64,000 bases of DNA, from NCBI RefSeq assembly GCF_004661485.1, contig NZ_PQVH01000009.1:1-64000 (forward strand), given 5' to 3'. The translations under genes were made by a program, and so were the position numbers. Every line of letters begins with the position of its first letter. Within the stretch, counting starts at the first letter, position 1. Below the pieces are notes generated by a model. It ran no database searches, was not told where the DNA came from, and saw nothing but the letters and a program-made list of their open reading frames with translations. Source of the DNA: Methylotenera oryzisoli (GTDB lineage Bacteria > Pseudomonadota > Gammaproteobacteria > Burkholderiales > Methylophilaceae). Shown piece after piece: positions 51,535 through 62,273 of the stretch.

Positions 51535-53848
51535 TAGCCACCTCAGGCGCTGTGGTTTTCTCGATAATCACAGGGATGGATTTCGAGGTTGGTGTCCGTG
51601 AGTGATCAGCCACACTTTCCAGTGGTACTAAGTTATTGGTTTCCGGATAGTAACCACTCAAGCAACCCTGCGGAATATCGTAAGATACGACTAAAAACTT
51701 GTCCGCACGGCGCGTAATACCATCCTGCCAGACGCTGGTCAGGTTAATCCAGTCACCTGCCACTAGCCCCATGCGCGTGATGTCGGCTGGGTTCATGAAA
51801 ATAACGCGGCGTTGACCAAACACACCGCGATAACGGTCATCCATACCATAGATGGTAGTGTTGTACTGATCGTGTGAGCGCGTAGTCATCAGCACGAACA
51901 GCTGGTCGCCATATTGCTCGCGCGCTTGATGGATAGGCGAGCGAGACGGGATCTCCTGCACAGTGAACTCAGCCTTGCCTGATGGCGTGTTCCAAATACG
52001 CTCACTAGAAGGTACCGGCATACGGAAACCGCCAGGCTGCCTGATACGTTGGTTATAGTCTTTAAATGCTTCCGGCATGGTCTGCTCTATCACGTCGCGG
52101 ATTTTACTGTAATCCTTGATGTATTCCAGCCACGGTGTTTTACTGTGCTTGAGTGTGGCATGCGCAAAGCGCGCCACGATGGCAGGCTCAGAAAGCAGCT
52201 GCGGTGACGCTGGCTTATTCATCCCGTAGGAGACGTGCACCATACTCATGGAGTCTTCCACCGTGACACCTTGGGCGCCAGTTTCCTGCGTATCGATTTC
52301 AGTACGGCCCAGGCATGGCAGAATAAGTGCCTCTTTGCCATGCACCAGATGACTGCGGTTAAGCTTGGTTGTGACATGGGCAGTCAGCTCACAATTACGC
52401 ATACCCTGCCATGTACGATCCGTATCCGGTGTAGAAATTGAGAAGTTGCCGCCTAAGCCAAAAAAGAATTTAGCTTTGCCATCAATCATGGCCTGAATAG
52501 CAGCTACTGCATCGTAACCCGGCTCTTTTGGCACATTGAGATCAAATACACGATCTAGACTTTCAAGAAATGCCAATGGCATCTTTTCATAAATGCCCAC
52601 AGTACGGTTGCCTTGCACATTGCTATGTCCACGCACTGGACACAAGCCCGCACCTTCCTTGCCGATATTGCCACGCAACAGCATCAGGTTGACCAGCGTC
52701 TTGATGGTGGCCACGCCGTGCTTGTGCTGGGTGATACCCATCCCCCAAGTTGAGATCACGCGATCACCCGTCGCATAAATACGGGCGATTTCTTCAATCT
52801 GCGCTAATGGCACACCGGATTCCTCCAGAATCAGATCCCAGCCTTCCTGACGCGCATCTTCGGCAATCGCTTCGAAATTACTAGTGTGCTGCTGAATAAA
52901 CGCCAAATCTACGACACGCTCTGTCCCGTGTTTGATTGCTTCATCATCCCACTGAATCACAAACTTGATCATACCTTTAATCAGCGCCAAGTCTCCGCCC
53001 AGCTTAGGCTGGATAAACAAGCCGCTAATCTTGCTGCCCTTGAAAGACAACATATCGAATGGGCTTTGCGGGTCGGCAAAACGCTCCAAACCACGCTCTT
53101 TCAATGGGTTAATGGCAACGATGCGTGCGCCGCGCTTAGCGGCCTCACGTAGTTCACCCAGCATACGTGGGTGATTGGTCGCAGGGTTTTGGCCAAAAAT
53201 CAGTAAAGTGTCCGCATGCTCAAAATCATGCAGGGTCACCGAACCCTTACCTATGCCCACAGTAGGCGGTAAGGCCATGCTGGTAGATTCGTGGCAGAGA
53301 TTGGAACAGTCTGGAAAGTTATTGGTGCCGAACTCACGTACAAACAGCTGATAAAGAAAAGCCGCTTCATTACTGGCGCGACCAGACGTGTAGAAGATAG
53401 CCTCATTCGGGTCAGCTAAGCCATTTAAATGCGACGCCATCAGCCCAAATGCACCATCCCAGGAAACCTCTTCATACTTGTCCGTTGCTGGGTTATAACG
53501 CATAGGATGGGTGAGGCGACCTTCATTTTCCAGGTCAAAATCGCTCCACTCCATTAATTCAGTGACAGTGTGTTTTGCAAAGAACTCAGGCGGCACACGC
53601 TTAGCGGTTGCTTCAGCGGCAACGGCTTTCACGCCATTTTCACAGAACTCAAAAGTAGAAGTGTGCTCTTTATCAGGCCATGCACAGCCCGGGCAATCAA
53701 AACCATCAGGCTGGTTCTGAGCAAGCAGGGTCATGACGCCCTTGACAGGAATTTTCTGTAGCGCAAGCTGCGCGGCAACTTGCTTTAACGCGCCCCAACC
53801 GGCAGCAGGATGGTGGTATGGCTTAATAACGGCTTTTGGCTGTGACAT
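51524..53848 (-). CDS. ydeP: FdhF/YdeP-family molybdopterin oxidoreductase
   Basis: The 774-residue protein resembles YdeP/FdhF: a CPGCAWPD motif (Cys52, Cys55) in place of a full 4Fe-4S set, FYTSGRASNEAAFLYQLF, and Cys185-His186 in SNLCHESTSMAL where formate dehydrogenase H has Sec-His. Later come the C-terminal molybdopterin stretches TTRSHDQYNTTIYGMDDRYR. The true substrate of this group is unknown; in E. coli YdeP is linked to acid resistance. No signal peptide, so cytoplasmic. It shares an operon with the 122-residue protein. Symbol is by family resemblance. Confidence 0.88.
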   Translation of the reverse strand: MSQPKAVIKPYHHPAAGWGALKQVAAQLALQKIPVKGVMTLLAQNQPDGFDCPGCAWPDKEHTSTFEFCENGVKAVAAEATAKRVPPEFFAKHTVTELMEWSDFDLENEGRLTHPMRYNPATDKYEEVSWDGAFGLMASHLNGLADPNEAIFYTSGRASNEAAFLYQLFVREFGTNNFPDCSNLCHESTSMALPPTVGIGKGSVTLHDFEHADTLLIFGQNPATNHPRMLGELREAAKRGARIVAINPLKERGLERFADPQSPFDMLSFKGSKISGLFIQPKLGGDLALIKGMIKFVIQWDDEAIKHGTERVVDLAFIQQHTSNFEAIAEDARQEGWDLILEESGVPLAQIEEIARIYATGDRVISTWGMGITQHKHGVATIKTLVNLMLLRGNIGKEGAGLCPVRGHSNVQGNRTVGIYEKMPLAFLESLDRVFDLNVPKEPGYDAVAAIQAMIDGKAKFFFGLGGNFSISTPDTDRTWQGMRNCELTAHVTTKLNRSHLVHGKEALILPCLGRTEIDTQETGAQGVTVEDSMSMVHVSYGMNKPASPQLLSEPAIVARFAHATLKHSKTPWLEYIKDYSKIRDVIEQTMPEAFKDYNQRIRQPGGFRMPVPSSERIWNTPSGKAEFTVQEIPSRSPIHQAREQYGDQLFVLMTTRSHDQYNTTIYGMDDRYRGVFGQRRVIFMNPADITRMGLVAGDWINLTSVWQDGITRRADKFLVVSYDIPQGCLSGYYPETNNLVPLESVADHSRTPTSKSIPVIIEKTTAPEVANAA

Positions 53849-53951
53849 AAATCTTTACTTAAAATTTGCAAATGTAGGCTGGCTTTGGTGAAAGCTTGCC
53901 ACACGCATGAATACGGAATAACGATTAAAGCAATCGTAAGGGAGATCACAG

Positions 53952-54053
53952 ATGCAAACCAGACACAGAAACGGAGAGTTTTTAGAGTACAGTTGGAATA
54001 GCCTGCACCAACAGGTGCACACTACATGCCCGCGCTACCTAAACTTTAGATAG
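53952..54053 (+). CDS. Possible 33-residue peptide upstream of groES
   Basis: An ATG at 53952 lies seven bases after a strong AAGGGAG and opens a 33-codon frame ending at TAG 54051-54053. The peptide is polar (MQTRHRNGEFLEYSWNSL, C-terminal YLNFR) with one cysteine and no membrane span. I do not recognise it. The frame contains an inverted repeat. It is divergent from the molybdoenzyme gene and might be a leader peptide or chance. Confidence 0.35.
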   Translation: MQTRHRNGEFLEYSWNSLHQQVHTTCPRYLNFR

Positions 54054-54085
54054 CAGCGACAATTGCGAATATTTTAATTATAGCT

Positions 54086-54113
54086 CTTGAAATCACTTAA
54101 TTGGCCCCCAAAT
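54086..54113 (+). promoter_or_regulatory. Heat-shock (sigma-32 type) promoter of groESL
   Basis: CTTGAA (54086-54091) is separated by 14 bases from CCCCAAAT (106-113 in the same block), close to the sigma-32 pattern CTTGAA-N14-CCCCATNT. CIRCE starts at its last base, so both heat-shock controls may act. Confidence 0.7.
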
Positions 54114-54139
54114 TAGCAATCGAGGTACGGGAGTGCTAA
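54113..54139. promoter_or_regulatory. CIRCE operator (HrcA binding site)
   Basis: TTAGCAATC, nine bases, then GAGTGCTAA: the CIRCE inverted repeat TTAGCACTC-N9-GAGTGCTAA with a single mismatch in the left arm. It is the HrcA repressor site and lies 68 bases before groES. Confidence 0.9.
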
Positions 54140-54207
54140 AATGCGGCATTACCCATACAATTTTGTATTTAACTAATTTATCAGCATAACTCATCAGGAG
54201 AAATTGA

Positions 54208-54495
54208 ATGAAAATTCGTCCATTACACGACCGCGTGATTGTAAAACGTTCAGAAGAAGAGCGTACAACCGCGTCTGGCATTGTAATCCCAGATAGCGCA
54301 ACAGAAAAACCAGATCAAGGCGTTATTCAAGCTGTTGGTTCAGGCAAACGTGATGAAAGCGGCAAAGTGATTGCCCTTGACGTTAAAGTTGGTGACAAAG
54401 TGCTTTTCGGCAAATACGCAGGCCAAACTGTTAAGGTTGACGGTGAAGAGCTATTGGTAATGCGCGAAGAAGACATCATGGCTATCGTCGAGTAA
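54208..54495 (+). CDS. groES: Co-chaperonin GroES
   Basis: The 95-residue protein matches Gro[22 protein letters not shown], the mobile loop with [15 protein letters not shown], and [19 protein letters not shown]. It caps GroEL and lets proteins fold inside the cage. It has AGGAG before ATG 54208 and is followed by groEL after 139 bases that carry a structured element. Confidence 0.98.
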   Translation: MKIRPLHDRVIVKRSEEERTTASGIVIPDSATEKPDQGVIQAVGSGKRDESGKVIALDVKVGDKVLFGKYAGQTVKVDGEELLVMREEDIMAIVE

Positions 54496-54570
54496 ATCTG
54501 ACGGCTTGCAACGGGCGATTGCTGCGTTGCAGCACGTCATATTCGATGACTGTAAGCGCTTTCCAGATTT
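54494..54570. repeat. Structured element between groES and groEL
   Basis: It starts with the last two bases of the groES stop codon as AAATCTGAC and ends CCAGATTT, so its ends pair. Inside are smaller inverted repeats: GCTGC-GTT-GCAGC and GTCAT-ATTCG-ATGAC. The same outer sequence (AAATCTGAC...CCAGATT) frames the element after groEL. Confidence 0.55.
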
Positions 54571-54586
54571 TTATTGATTAAATTAA

Positions 54587-56273
<1,687 letters not shown>

Positions 56274-56275
<2 letters not shown>

Positions 56276-56401
56276 ATCTGACTTTCATTTCATCGGTGAT
56301 GCGTTGTTGGTTTCATCATTTACACCTTGCCGTACTTAACGTACTGTCTGCGGCGTAAATAATTTCACCGCCTAGCATCACCTTCGAACTGAAGCCAGAT
56401 T
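56274..56401. repeat. Structured element after groEL
   Basis: Starting at the groEL stop codon, AAATCTGACTT and CGGTGATGC pair with GCATCACC and GAAGCCAGATT at the other end. The centre contains CTTGCCGTACTTAACGTACT and GTCTGCGGCG between TTTACACC and GGCGTAAA. From memory the central block resembles repeats common in Neisseria genomes (CCGTACTATTTGTACTGTC type). Confidence 0.55.
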
Positions 56402-56430
56402 GCAGCTTTCGTCTGACTGCAAGTTAAATA

Positions 56431-56461
56431 AAAAAAGCCTCGCAATTGCGAGGCTTTTTTT
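56431..56461 (+). terminator. Intrinsic terminator of groESL
   Basis: AAAAAAGCCTCGCAA pairs with TTGCGAGGCTTTTTT; the loop must form from the central bases. Runs of A and T on both sides allow use on both strands (groEL and the converging 56540 gene). Confidence 0.92.
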
Positions 56462-56539
56462 ATTTATAAAGATTTTGAAAATATGCTACCTCCCTCCTCG
56501 AATGGCTCTTCCCAGATAAAATCTTAACAGAGTGCACTA

Positions 56540-57442
56540 TTACTTACTGGCAATGTCTTGCTGCTTTAAGATGCTCTCGTACCCTAAGAGATACGCACGA
56601 CGCTGTTCACAATCCTTCATAACTAAGAGTTGCATGGCAGCATACAGAGACCAGCAGTCATTTTCTATATTTTGACCTGATACCTGCCCCTCTTTGAATA
56701 TGTCACATCTTAATTTAAATAATCTAAGAACTTCCTTATTTGCAATGTCAGACTTAAGAATCTTTTCAAAGAAAGCTTTTCGCTTCTCCCCGTTACTACC
56801 CTCTTTAATTACTGAGTGAATAATTGCCTCAAATGCCAGCCACATCAATATAAAGCGCTCGCTAGGAAAGGTTTGTGCAAATGATTTATCTAGAAGTATT
56901 GCCGCATCCTCTGGGATTTCTATTAGCTCTGCTTGTTCAATAGCTGGATTGTCAAACATATTCAACTCCTGATTATCAAACTGCGACGCATATCCTTCAT
57001 CAGAAAAGGTTTCGGACGCTGATGTACTCTCAGAAAAATATCTGGTAATAATCAACTCTCGTGCAATTGGGACTCCAAATACCAAGCGAAGCGCGTTGGC
57101 AACAACAACTGTTTGTGCTTGACTGTTATGCCTAACATCTGAAGTGGTATAACAAAATGTAAGTTTTAAGTGATTACTTCCAGCAGGTATCGGAACTTTA
57201 TGCATAGAAGAAACACACTGCCCTGATTGCTGATAGTGTGTAGACCATCTCATCCGGCATGTTTCTTCATTCTGAGGGATGATTAGTGAAACGTCGATGT
57301 GATTGAAATTATTTTTCAATAGGAAACTTCTAACTCTCGGCAAGTCAACTTGTTGTAGGGAAGAGCTCCATATGGTTTCTCTAAAGTATTTGAAACCATA
57401 AGGTCCGAACTCTTTAATTATTCTGTCTCTCAATTGGTCCAT
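56540..57442 (-). CDS. Hypothetical protein, possible HEPN-like C-terminus
   Basis: I do not recognise this 300-residue soluble protein. It is more AT-rich in codon use than its neighbours. The N-terminal 170 residues are mixed alpha/beta (FKYFRETIWSSSLQQVDLPR, NHIDVSLIIPQNEETCRMRW). The C-terminal third is helical, with RFILMWLAFEAIIHSV, then RLFKLRCDIFKEGQ, a layout like Apea/HEPN-type domains, but the RxxxxH catalytic motif is not intact (Lys in place of His). It is flanked by terminators and core genes, so it may be acquired. Confidence 0.6.
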   Translation of the reverse strand: MDQLRDRIIKEFGPYGFKYFRETIWSSSLQQVDLPRVRSFLLKNNFNHIDVSLIIPQNEETCRMRWSTHYQQSGQCVSSMHKVPIPAGSNHLKLTFCYTTSDVRHNSQAQTVVVANALRLVFGVPIARELIITRYFSESTSASETFSDEGYASQFDNQELNMFDNPAIEQAELIEIPEDAAILLDKSFAQTFPSERFILMWLAFEAIIHSVIKEGSNGEKRKAFFEKILKSDIANKEVLRLFKLRCDIFKEGQVSGQNIENDCWSLYAAMQLLVMKDCEQRRAYLLGYESILKQQDIASK

Positions 57443-57601
57443 AGTGAAAAATCGTTAATTTTTAAACTCATCAGATAGCCAAGTATACCAATCCCGGCTC
57501 AGCGGGTTTTGTTTTATCCACCATTCTCCGTCATAATTACGGTTTATGCTGATAGCTCCACTCGCATTAAAAGCATCCCTCTCAATCTACGAAAGAACAC
57601 A

Positions 57602-58228
57602 ATGACAATTGCATTAGAAACCTTAACCCAACGCTTAAGTTACATTGTTGGTGAAAACATGGCGCATCAGCTTAAGAATGATGGCTTAGCTTTAGACGCA
57701 GACGTAGTTGCACTAGCAGTAAAAGATGTAATGGAAGACACCCCATCACGTTTAACTGATGCAGAAAAACGCAGTACAGTGGAACAAGTGCAAAAAGAGA
57801 GCCAAGAAAAACAAATGGCAGCACAGGCTGAGCAATCTGCAAAGAACCAAGCTGAAGGCGCGGCTTATTTGGCTGAAAACGCTAAAAAAGAAGGTGTAAT
57901 CACTACCAATAGCGGCTTGCAGTATAAGTCACTAGTGGCTGGCGCTGGTGAAAAACCAAGCAAAAGTAACAAAGTAAGAGTGCATTACAGAGGCACATTG
58001 ATTGATGGTACTGTGTTTGATAGCTCTTACGACCGTGGCGAGCCTATCGTTTTCCCGGTGACTGGCGTGATTGCTGGTTGGGTTGAAGGTTTGCAGTTAA
58101 TGAACGTGGGCAGTAAGTTTGAATTAACCATTCCATCAAATTTAGCTTATGGCGCAAACGGCAGCGGCCCAGCGATTGGCCCAGATGCTACCTTGATTTT
58201 TGAAGTTGAGTTACTAGCGATTGAATAA
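57602..58228 (+). CDS. fklB: FKBP-type peptidyl-prolyl isomerase, FklB-like
   Basis: From ATG 57602 the protein has 208 residues. It has an N-terminal helical dimer domain (about 5-90: RLSYIVGENMAHQLK, TDAEKRSTVEQVQKES) and a C-terminal FKBP domain (VRVHYRGTLIDGTVFDSSYD, VIAGWVEGLQLMNVGSKFEL, IGPDATLIFEVELL). It lacks a signal peptide, as in E. coli FklB. The frame extends to 57509 but covers promoter-like DNA. It precedes ybfF by 110 bases. Confidence 0.93.
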   Translation: MTIALETLTQRLSYIVGENMAHQLKNDGLALDADVVALAVKDVMEDTPSRLTDAEKRSTVEQVQKESQEKQMAAQAEQSAKNQAEGAAYLAENAKKEGVITTNSGLQYKSLVAGAGEKPSKSNKVRVHYRGTLIDGTVFDSSYDRGEPIVFPVTGVIAGWVEGLQLMNVGSKFELTIPSNLAYGANGSGPAIGPDATLIFEVELLAIE

Positions 58229-58338
58229 TCGCTAGTACAACTAGGGTGGATAACTTAGTTTATCTACCCTTTTTTAGCGCCATGCATAATTGCTTGGCAT
58301 TAAAACTCATCACCGCTTCAATCTTTTACAGTCTCCTC

Positions 58339-59148
58339 ATGCAATTACATCACCAAACCTTGGGCGATCAATCTTTAGGCAAAGCCCAACCACTCATTTT
58401 ACTGCACGGTTTATTTGGCTCTGGCGATAACTGGGGCACGATTGCCAAGCATTTTTCGCAACACTACCAAGTGATTAGCGTGGATTTACGCAACCATGGC
58501 AGATCACCCCATAGTGATTCGCAAACCTATCCCGAGATGGCAGATGATCTGCTGGAGTTGTGTGACGCGCTCGGCTTAGACCGTATCCATTTAGTCGGGC
58601 ATTCACTAGGCGGAAAAGTGGCGATGCAATTTGCTACACAATACCCTGATAAGCTAGAAAAGTTGATCGTGGTGGACATGGCAATACGGGCTTATCCTGA
58701 TGCATATACGCATATGATTGATGCGATGATGGCTGTTGACCTCAGCACCATGCAAAGCCGCAGTGACGTAGACAAAGCATTGCTTAACAAGATTCCGCAC
58801 CCGATGGTGCGCCAATTTTTACTGATGAATTTAATCAAGTCAGACGTCAATCACGCAGAAAGTGATTTAAATAAAACGGCCCTTAGGTGGCGCATTAACC
58901 TAGCCGCGCTCAGAGCCAACTACCCCCACCTGATACAAGCCGTGTGTGAACATACGCGCTATGAAAAACCTAGCCTATTTATCCGCGGTGAACGCAGTGA
59001 TTACGTGCAGGATGCCGATATTAAGCACATCAACACCCATTTCACCAACGCACAATTTGCAAGCTTAGCAGCAAACCACTGGGTACACGCAGAGCAGCCA
59101 CAGGCATTTATTGAAGTAGTAGCTAACTTTCTTGGCAGTGGGCAATAA
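58339..59148 (+). CDS. ybfF: Alpha/beta hydrolase, YbfF-like esterase
   Basis: From ATG 58339 (MQLHHQTLGDQS) the protein has 269 residues. It has oxyanion-hole LHGLFGSGDNWGT, nucleophile Ser in VGHSLGGKVAMQ and a C-terminal His in NHWVHAEQPQ. It resembles E. coli YbfF, an esterase of fatty acyl-CoA and similar esters. The upstream frame to 58246 is hydrophobic but unlike the family. It follows fklB on the same strand. Confidence 0.9.
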   Translation: MQLHHQTLGDQSLGKAQPLILLHGLFGSGDNWGTIAKHFSQHYQVISVDLRNHGRSPHSDSQTYPEMADDLLELCDALGLDRIHLVGHSLGGKVAMQFATQYPDKLEKLIVVDMAIRAYPDAYTHMIDAMMAVDLSTMQSRSDVDKALLNKIPHPMVRQFLLMNLIKSDVNHAESDLNKTALRWRINLAALRANYPHLIQAVCEHTRYEKPSLFIRGERSDYVQDADIKHINTHFTNAQFASLAANHWVHAEQPQAFIEVVANFLGSGQ

Positions 59149-59396
59149 CATCATCTTAAGCCGCAGTTGTCCGATAAGCGTAACCAACACTGATGTCGTT
59201 TTAATAGCGCACTTATCAATACGCTTAGAAATATCAAGTTAAGTATCTGCCAGCACCTACAGAATACAAAAATATTGTCGTAAAAGATTAAATAGAGCGC
59301 AAGCGGCTTACATAATAAGCACTATTATGCAAAAATCAGTGCTGTAATATCAATACAAACACTCATCGTCTTATAAAACCAAAGAAATAACAAAAA

Positions 59397-60647
59397 ATGA
59401 ACCGCAACCACACTATTGCATTGATACTTTGCTGCTTATCGATTACGACACAAAGCCATGCGACGAACGGCATTAATTTAATTGGCTATGGGGCAGAATC
59501 AACGCTGATGGGTGGTGCGGATACCGCTGTAGCACGCGACACCAGTGCGTTAAACACCAATCCTGCAGGTTTGGCGCAAATCAAAGGCAAGATGTTTGAT
59601 GCGTATGGCTCATTGCTACGCACTACTGACTTATCTCATCAAGACGCACGCAATGACCAACATGCTGATAATCGTTACGTCATGCTTGCCGGTGGCGGTT
59701 ATGCACAACAATTGGAGAATTCACCCTGTACAGCGGGCATTGGGTTCTTCACGCAAGGCGGTGCAGGCGCAGTGTTTAAACATATCAACACGCCATTTGG
59801 TACTGATGACGAAATGAGCTCACTGTTTGGCATTGCAAAAATAACACCGGGTATTGGCTGCCAAGTGACAGATAACCTTTCAATCGGCGGCTCTATTAGT
59901 ATGATTTACGCGAGTATTGAGCAAAAATTCTTTTACCATACGCCGCCTACCTCTAACTTTGCAGGCTTTAAAAATGAGGGCGCAGATACACTACGCTTTG
60001 GCTTTAAACTAGGCGCCCAATATAAGTTAAACGAGCAATGGACGCTAGGCGCAAGCTATACAGAAAAAACTGAATTACCGCTCACAGGCGGCACCGCTAA
60101 ATTTAACTATGGCGCGGCTGGCGTGGTTAAATATGACAATCTCAGCATTAAGGGATTTGCGCTACCGCGTGAAGTAGCGATTGGCGCTGCCTTTAAGCCT
60201 AACCCAGATTTATTACTTTCAGCCAAAATCAATTGGCTTAACTGGGCAGATGCTATTAACGATGTAACCACCACATGGAGTGACACCACTAGCGCGTTTG
60301 CACCCGCCTCAGTCGTGAATGTCAGCCAGCAAGATTGGCGCAACCAAATAGTATATGCGCTAGGTGCTGCCTATACTTACGATGACAAAACCACTTTATA
60401 TGCAGGTTACAACTATGGCAAAAATCCAGTGCCAAGAAATAACTCCAGTGCGTTGCTTGCCGCAATTTTAGAAGAGCACGTTACGCTGGGCTTTGCCCGT
60501 AAGCTAGATGAAACATGGAAAATCACGAGTGGTATCGAGTTTTTATTACCTAAAAAAGTGACTTACGACAGCGCAATATTTGGCAACAATACTGAAGTAC
60601 GTAACGAGGGATTCTTTCTGCATTTAATGCTGAGCAAGCAGTGGTAA
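59397..60647 (+). CDS. FadL/OmpP1-family outer-membrane channel
   Basis: The 416-residue precursor has a signal peptide (cleavage near SHA-TNGIN, residue 22). FadL hallmarks follow: GINLIGYGAESTLMGGADTA, NTNPAGLAQIKG and many amphipathic strands; the C-terminus ends LMLSKQW with a terminal aromatic residue. It forms a barrel that lets hydrophobic compounds pass through the outer membrane. Substrate unknown. It is a single gene with hairpins behind it. Confidence 0.93.
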   Translation: MNRNHTIALILCCLSITTQSHATNGINLIGYGAESTLMGGADTAVARDTSALNTNPAGLAQIKGKMFDAYGSLLRTTDLSHQDARNDQHADNRYVMLAGGGYAQQLENSPCTAGIGFFTQGGAGAVFKHINTPFGTDDEMSSLFGIAKITPGIGCQVTDNLSIGGSISMIYASIEQKFFYHTPPTSNFAGFKNEGADTLRFGFKLGAQYKLNEQWTLGASYTEKTELPLTGGTAKFNYGAAGVVKYDNLSIKGFALPREVAIGAAFKPNPDLLLSAKINWLNWADAINDVTTTWSDTTSAFAPASVVNVSQQDWRNQIVYALGAAYTYDDKTTLYAGYNYGKNPVPRNNSSALLAAILEEHVTLGFARKLDETWKITSGIEFLLPKKVTYDSAIFGNNTEVRNEGFFLHLMLSKQW

Positions 60648-60671
60648 AGCTTTCTATGCGATAAAGATACA

Positions 60672-60692
60672 TGCCTCGCTTTGCCCGAGGCA
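60672..60692 (+). terminator. Hairpin after the FadL-type gene
   Basis: TGCCTCG-CTTTGCC-CGAGGCA, 7-bp stem, 24 bases past the stop codon; T run weak. Confidence 0.55.
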
Positions 60693-60757
60693 ATTCACAA
60701 GTCGCATCCAAAAGCTCCACCCTGTTGCTACATTGTTATTAGGGCATCAACTTCATC

Positions 60758-60782
60758 ATGAGACAGACGGCTTCTGTCTCAT
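60758..60782. terminator. Hairpin between convergent genes
   Basis: ATGAGACAGA-CGGCT-TCTGTCTCAT, 10-bp stem, placed between the FadL-type gene and the converging membrane protein gene. T-rich sequence follows only weakly. Confidence 0.55.
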
Positions 60783-60826
60783 TAATGATTGCCCCATTTA
60801 ACATGGCTTGGTCCTTATCCTGTTAC

Positions 60827-61972
60827 CTAGTGCTGATCGGTATCAAGTATTTTTGTGTCAAAGCCAAACACATTACCTGCCCATATCCACATCACCAAAG
60901 CTAACACCCCAAAAGGCATGTAGCCCATATAGCCTAAAAGCGGCATTTCTGAAAAGATGTGAATCACATTTACGTAAGGGATATCGTATACCCAGTAGTT
61001 CGGATTGGTAATCGGCATTTGTGGATGTGCGCTTCCGTAGTTCCAGCATTCCCAAACAAAACCGTTCAGCATTGTTGCAAGCGCAACCAGCAGTGCAGAG
61101 GTCCAGTTGCCTTTCGCCATATCTGCAAATGGTGTCCAAATATTAAGCTTGATGAGTAAACCTGAAAATACCATCAATACACCAATCCACAGCACCCAGA
61201 ATAGAGGATAAGGCCAAAACACCATCAGGAATAACAACGCATAGCCTGCATACAATAATACATTACCATTGATGGCAACTTTGGGGCCTTGGGAGTACCT
61301 GCTAACCAAGCTAGGACAAGTATTTAACAGCATATACCATTGAAAAATAGCAGGCCAAACAGTCGTGTACGCTAGCAAAAATATCACCACCACTGCCTCA
61401 TGGGACAACGAAGGAATACTCTCTGTTTGCGGGTAATACCAATTACCTAACGCAAAATAATTGTAATACTCAAACATACGCCAACCAACTAAAGAAACCA
61501 AGGCGCTGATAACGAGTGTTTTGGGTTTTGATGATAACAAAGACTGGCCATTGTTATAGCGATAAACAACACCGTCTAGTGTAAAAATAAAGCTCCACCA
61601 AAGCGGCGTAAATGCATAATAAACTAGGCTGCCAAATACAGTCACTCGTGTCCACATCAGCCACCAGAAAAACAGCGTAGACGCCAAACCTAGCCAAAAC
61701 CAAACAGGTAAAGGTAAGGGTTTATTAGGTGCCGCAGGCTCTACCTTTTTAAATCCAAATAGCGTAGGGGAAATATACAACGCCAGTACAACCAGTTCTA
61801 CAAAGGCCAACGCACAAAATACAATCAAATTAAAACCTGGCGCTTCTGCTACAAATTGCGGAGGAAACACACCAAAACCAGGTGGCAAATGCGTATCGGG
61901 GTAAGCAAACCAACTCGCAATTAGGGGGACTAGCAAAGCTAGCATGATGGGGATTATTAGTTTTTTCTTCAT
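60827..61972 (-). CDS. Polytopic membrane protein of unknown function
   Basis: The protein has 381 residues from ATG 61972 (MKKKLIIPIM), which starts a normal first helix; ATG 61984 adds four residues. About ten hydrophobic helices are spread over the whole length. Aromatic-rich loops contain MFEYYNYFALGNWYYPQTES and VWECWNYGSAHPQMPITNPN. I do not recognise a family. A terminal polar tail is short. It stands alone between a FadL-type gene and a LysR gene. Confidence 0.75.
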   Translation of the reverse strand: MKKKLIIPIMLALLVPLIASWFAYPDTHLPPGFGVFPPQFVAEAPGFNLIVFCALAFVELVVLALYISPTLFGFKKVEPAAPNKPLPLPVWFWLGLASTLFFWWLMWTRVTVFGSLVYYAFTPLWWSFIFTLDGVVYRYNNGQSLLSSKPKTLVISALVSLVGWRMFEYYNYFALGNWYYPQTESIPSLSHEAVVVIFLLAYTTVWPAIFQWYMLLNTCPSLVSRYSQGPKVAINGNVLLYAGYALLFLMVFWPYPLFWVLWIGVLMVFSGLLIKLNIWTPFADMAKGNWTSALLVALATMLNGFVWECWNYGSAHPQMPITNPNYWVYDIPYVNVIHIFSEMPLLGYMGYMPFGVLALVMWIWAGNVFGFDTKILDTDQH

Positions 61973-62273
61973 TTGCAATCTCATTGTTAATAAAAAGTAT
62001 CGCTACACTTATCTACAATCTGAATTTACAAATCTGCTTACAAATAATCTGGACGCGTTTATTTTGATACATCCATTCAACTGTCATTTTTTGAGCATAT
62101 TGAGGTGAAATGTTGCATCGCGCCTCACTGCTGAACAGAATATTAAGCTCGCTTGCATGCGTATAAATTCAAACCAAGCAAACATTATCAGTCAACAAAG
62201 TTAGAAACAATCACCCATATAGAACAGATGGTTAAGCACAGAAACTAACCTAATCTTTAATACCCACTCTACC

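Larger units (their letters stand above)
53849..54207. other. Divergent region between the molybdoenzyme gene and groES
   Basis: 359 bases holding a possible 33-residue gene (53952-54053), the hairpin TGCACC-AACA-GGTGCA (54002-54017), the heat-shock promoter and CIRCE. The promoter of the molybdoenzyme gene is not placed. Confidence 0.7.
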
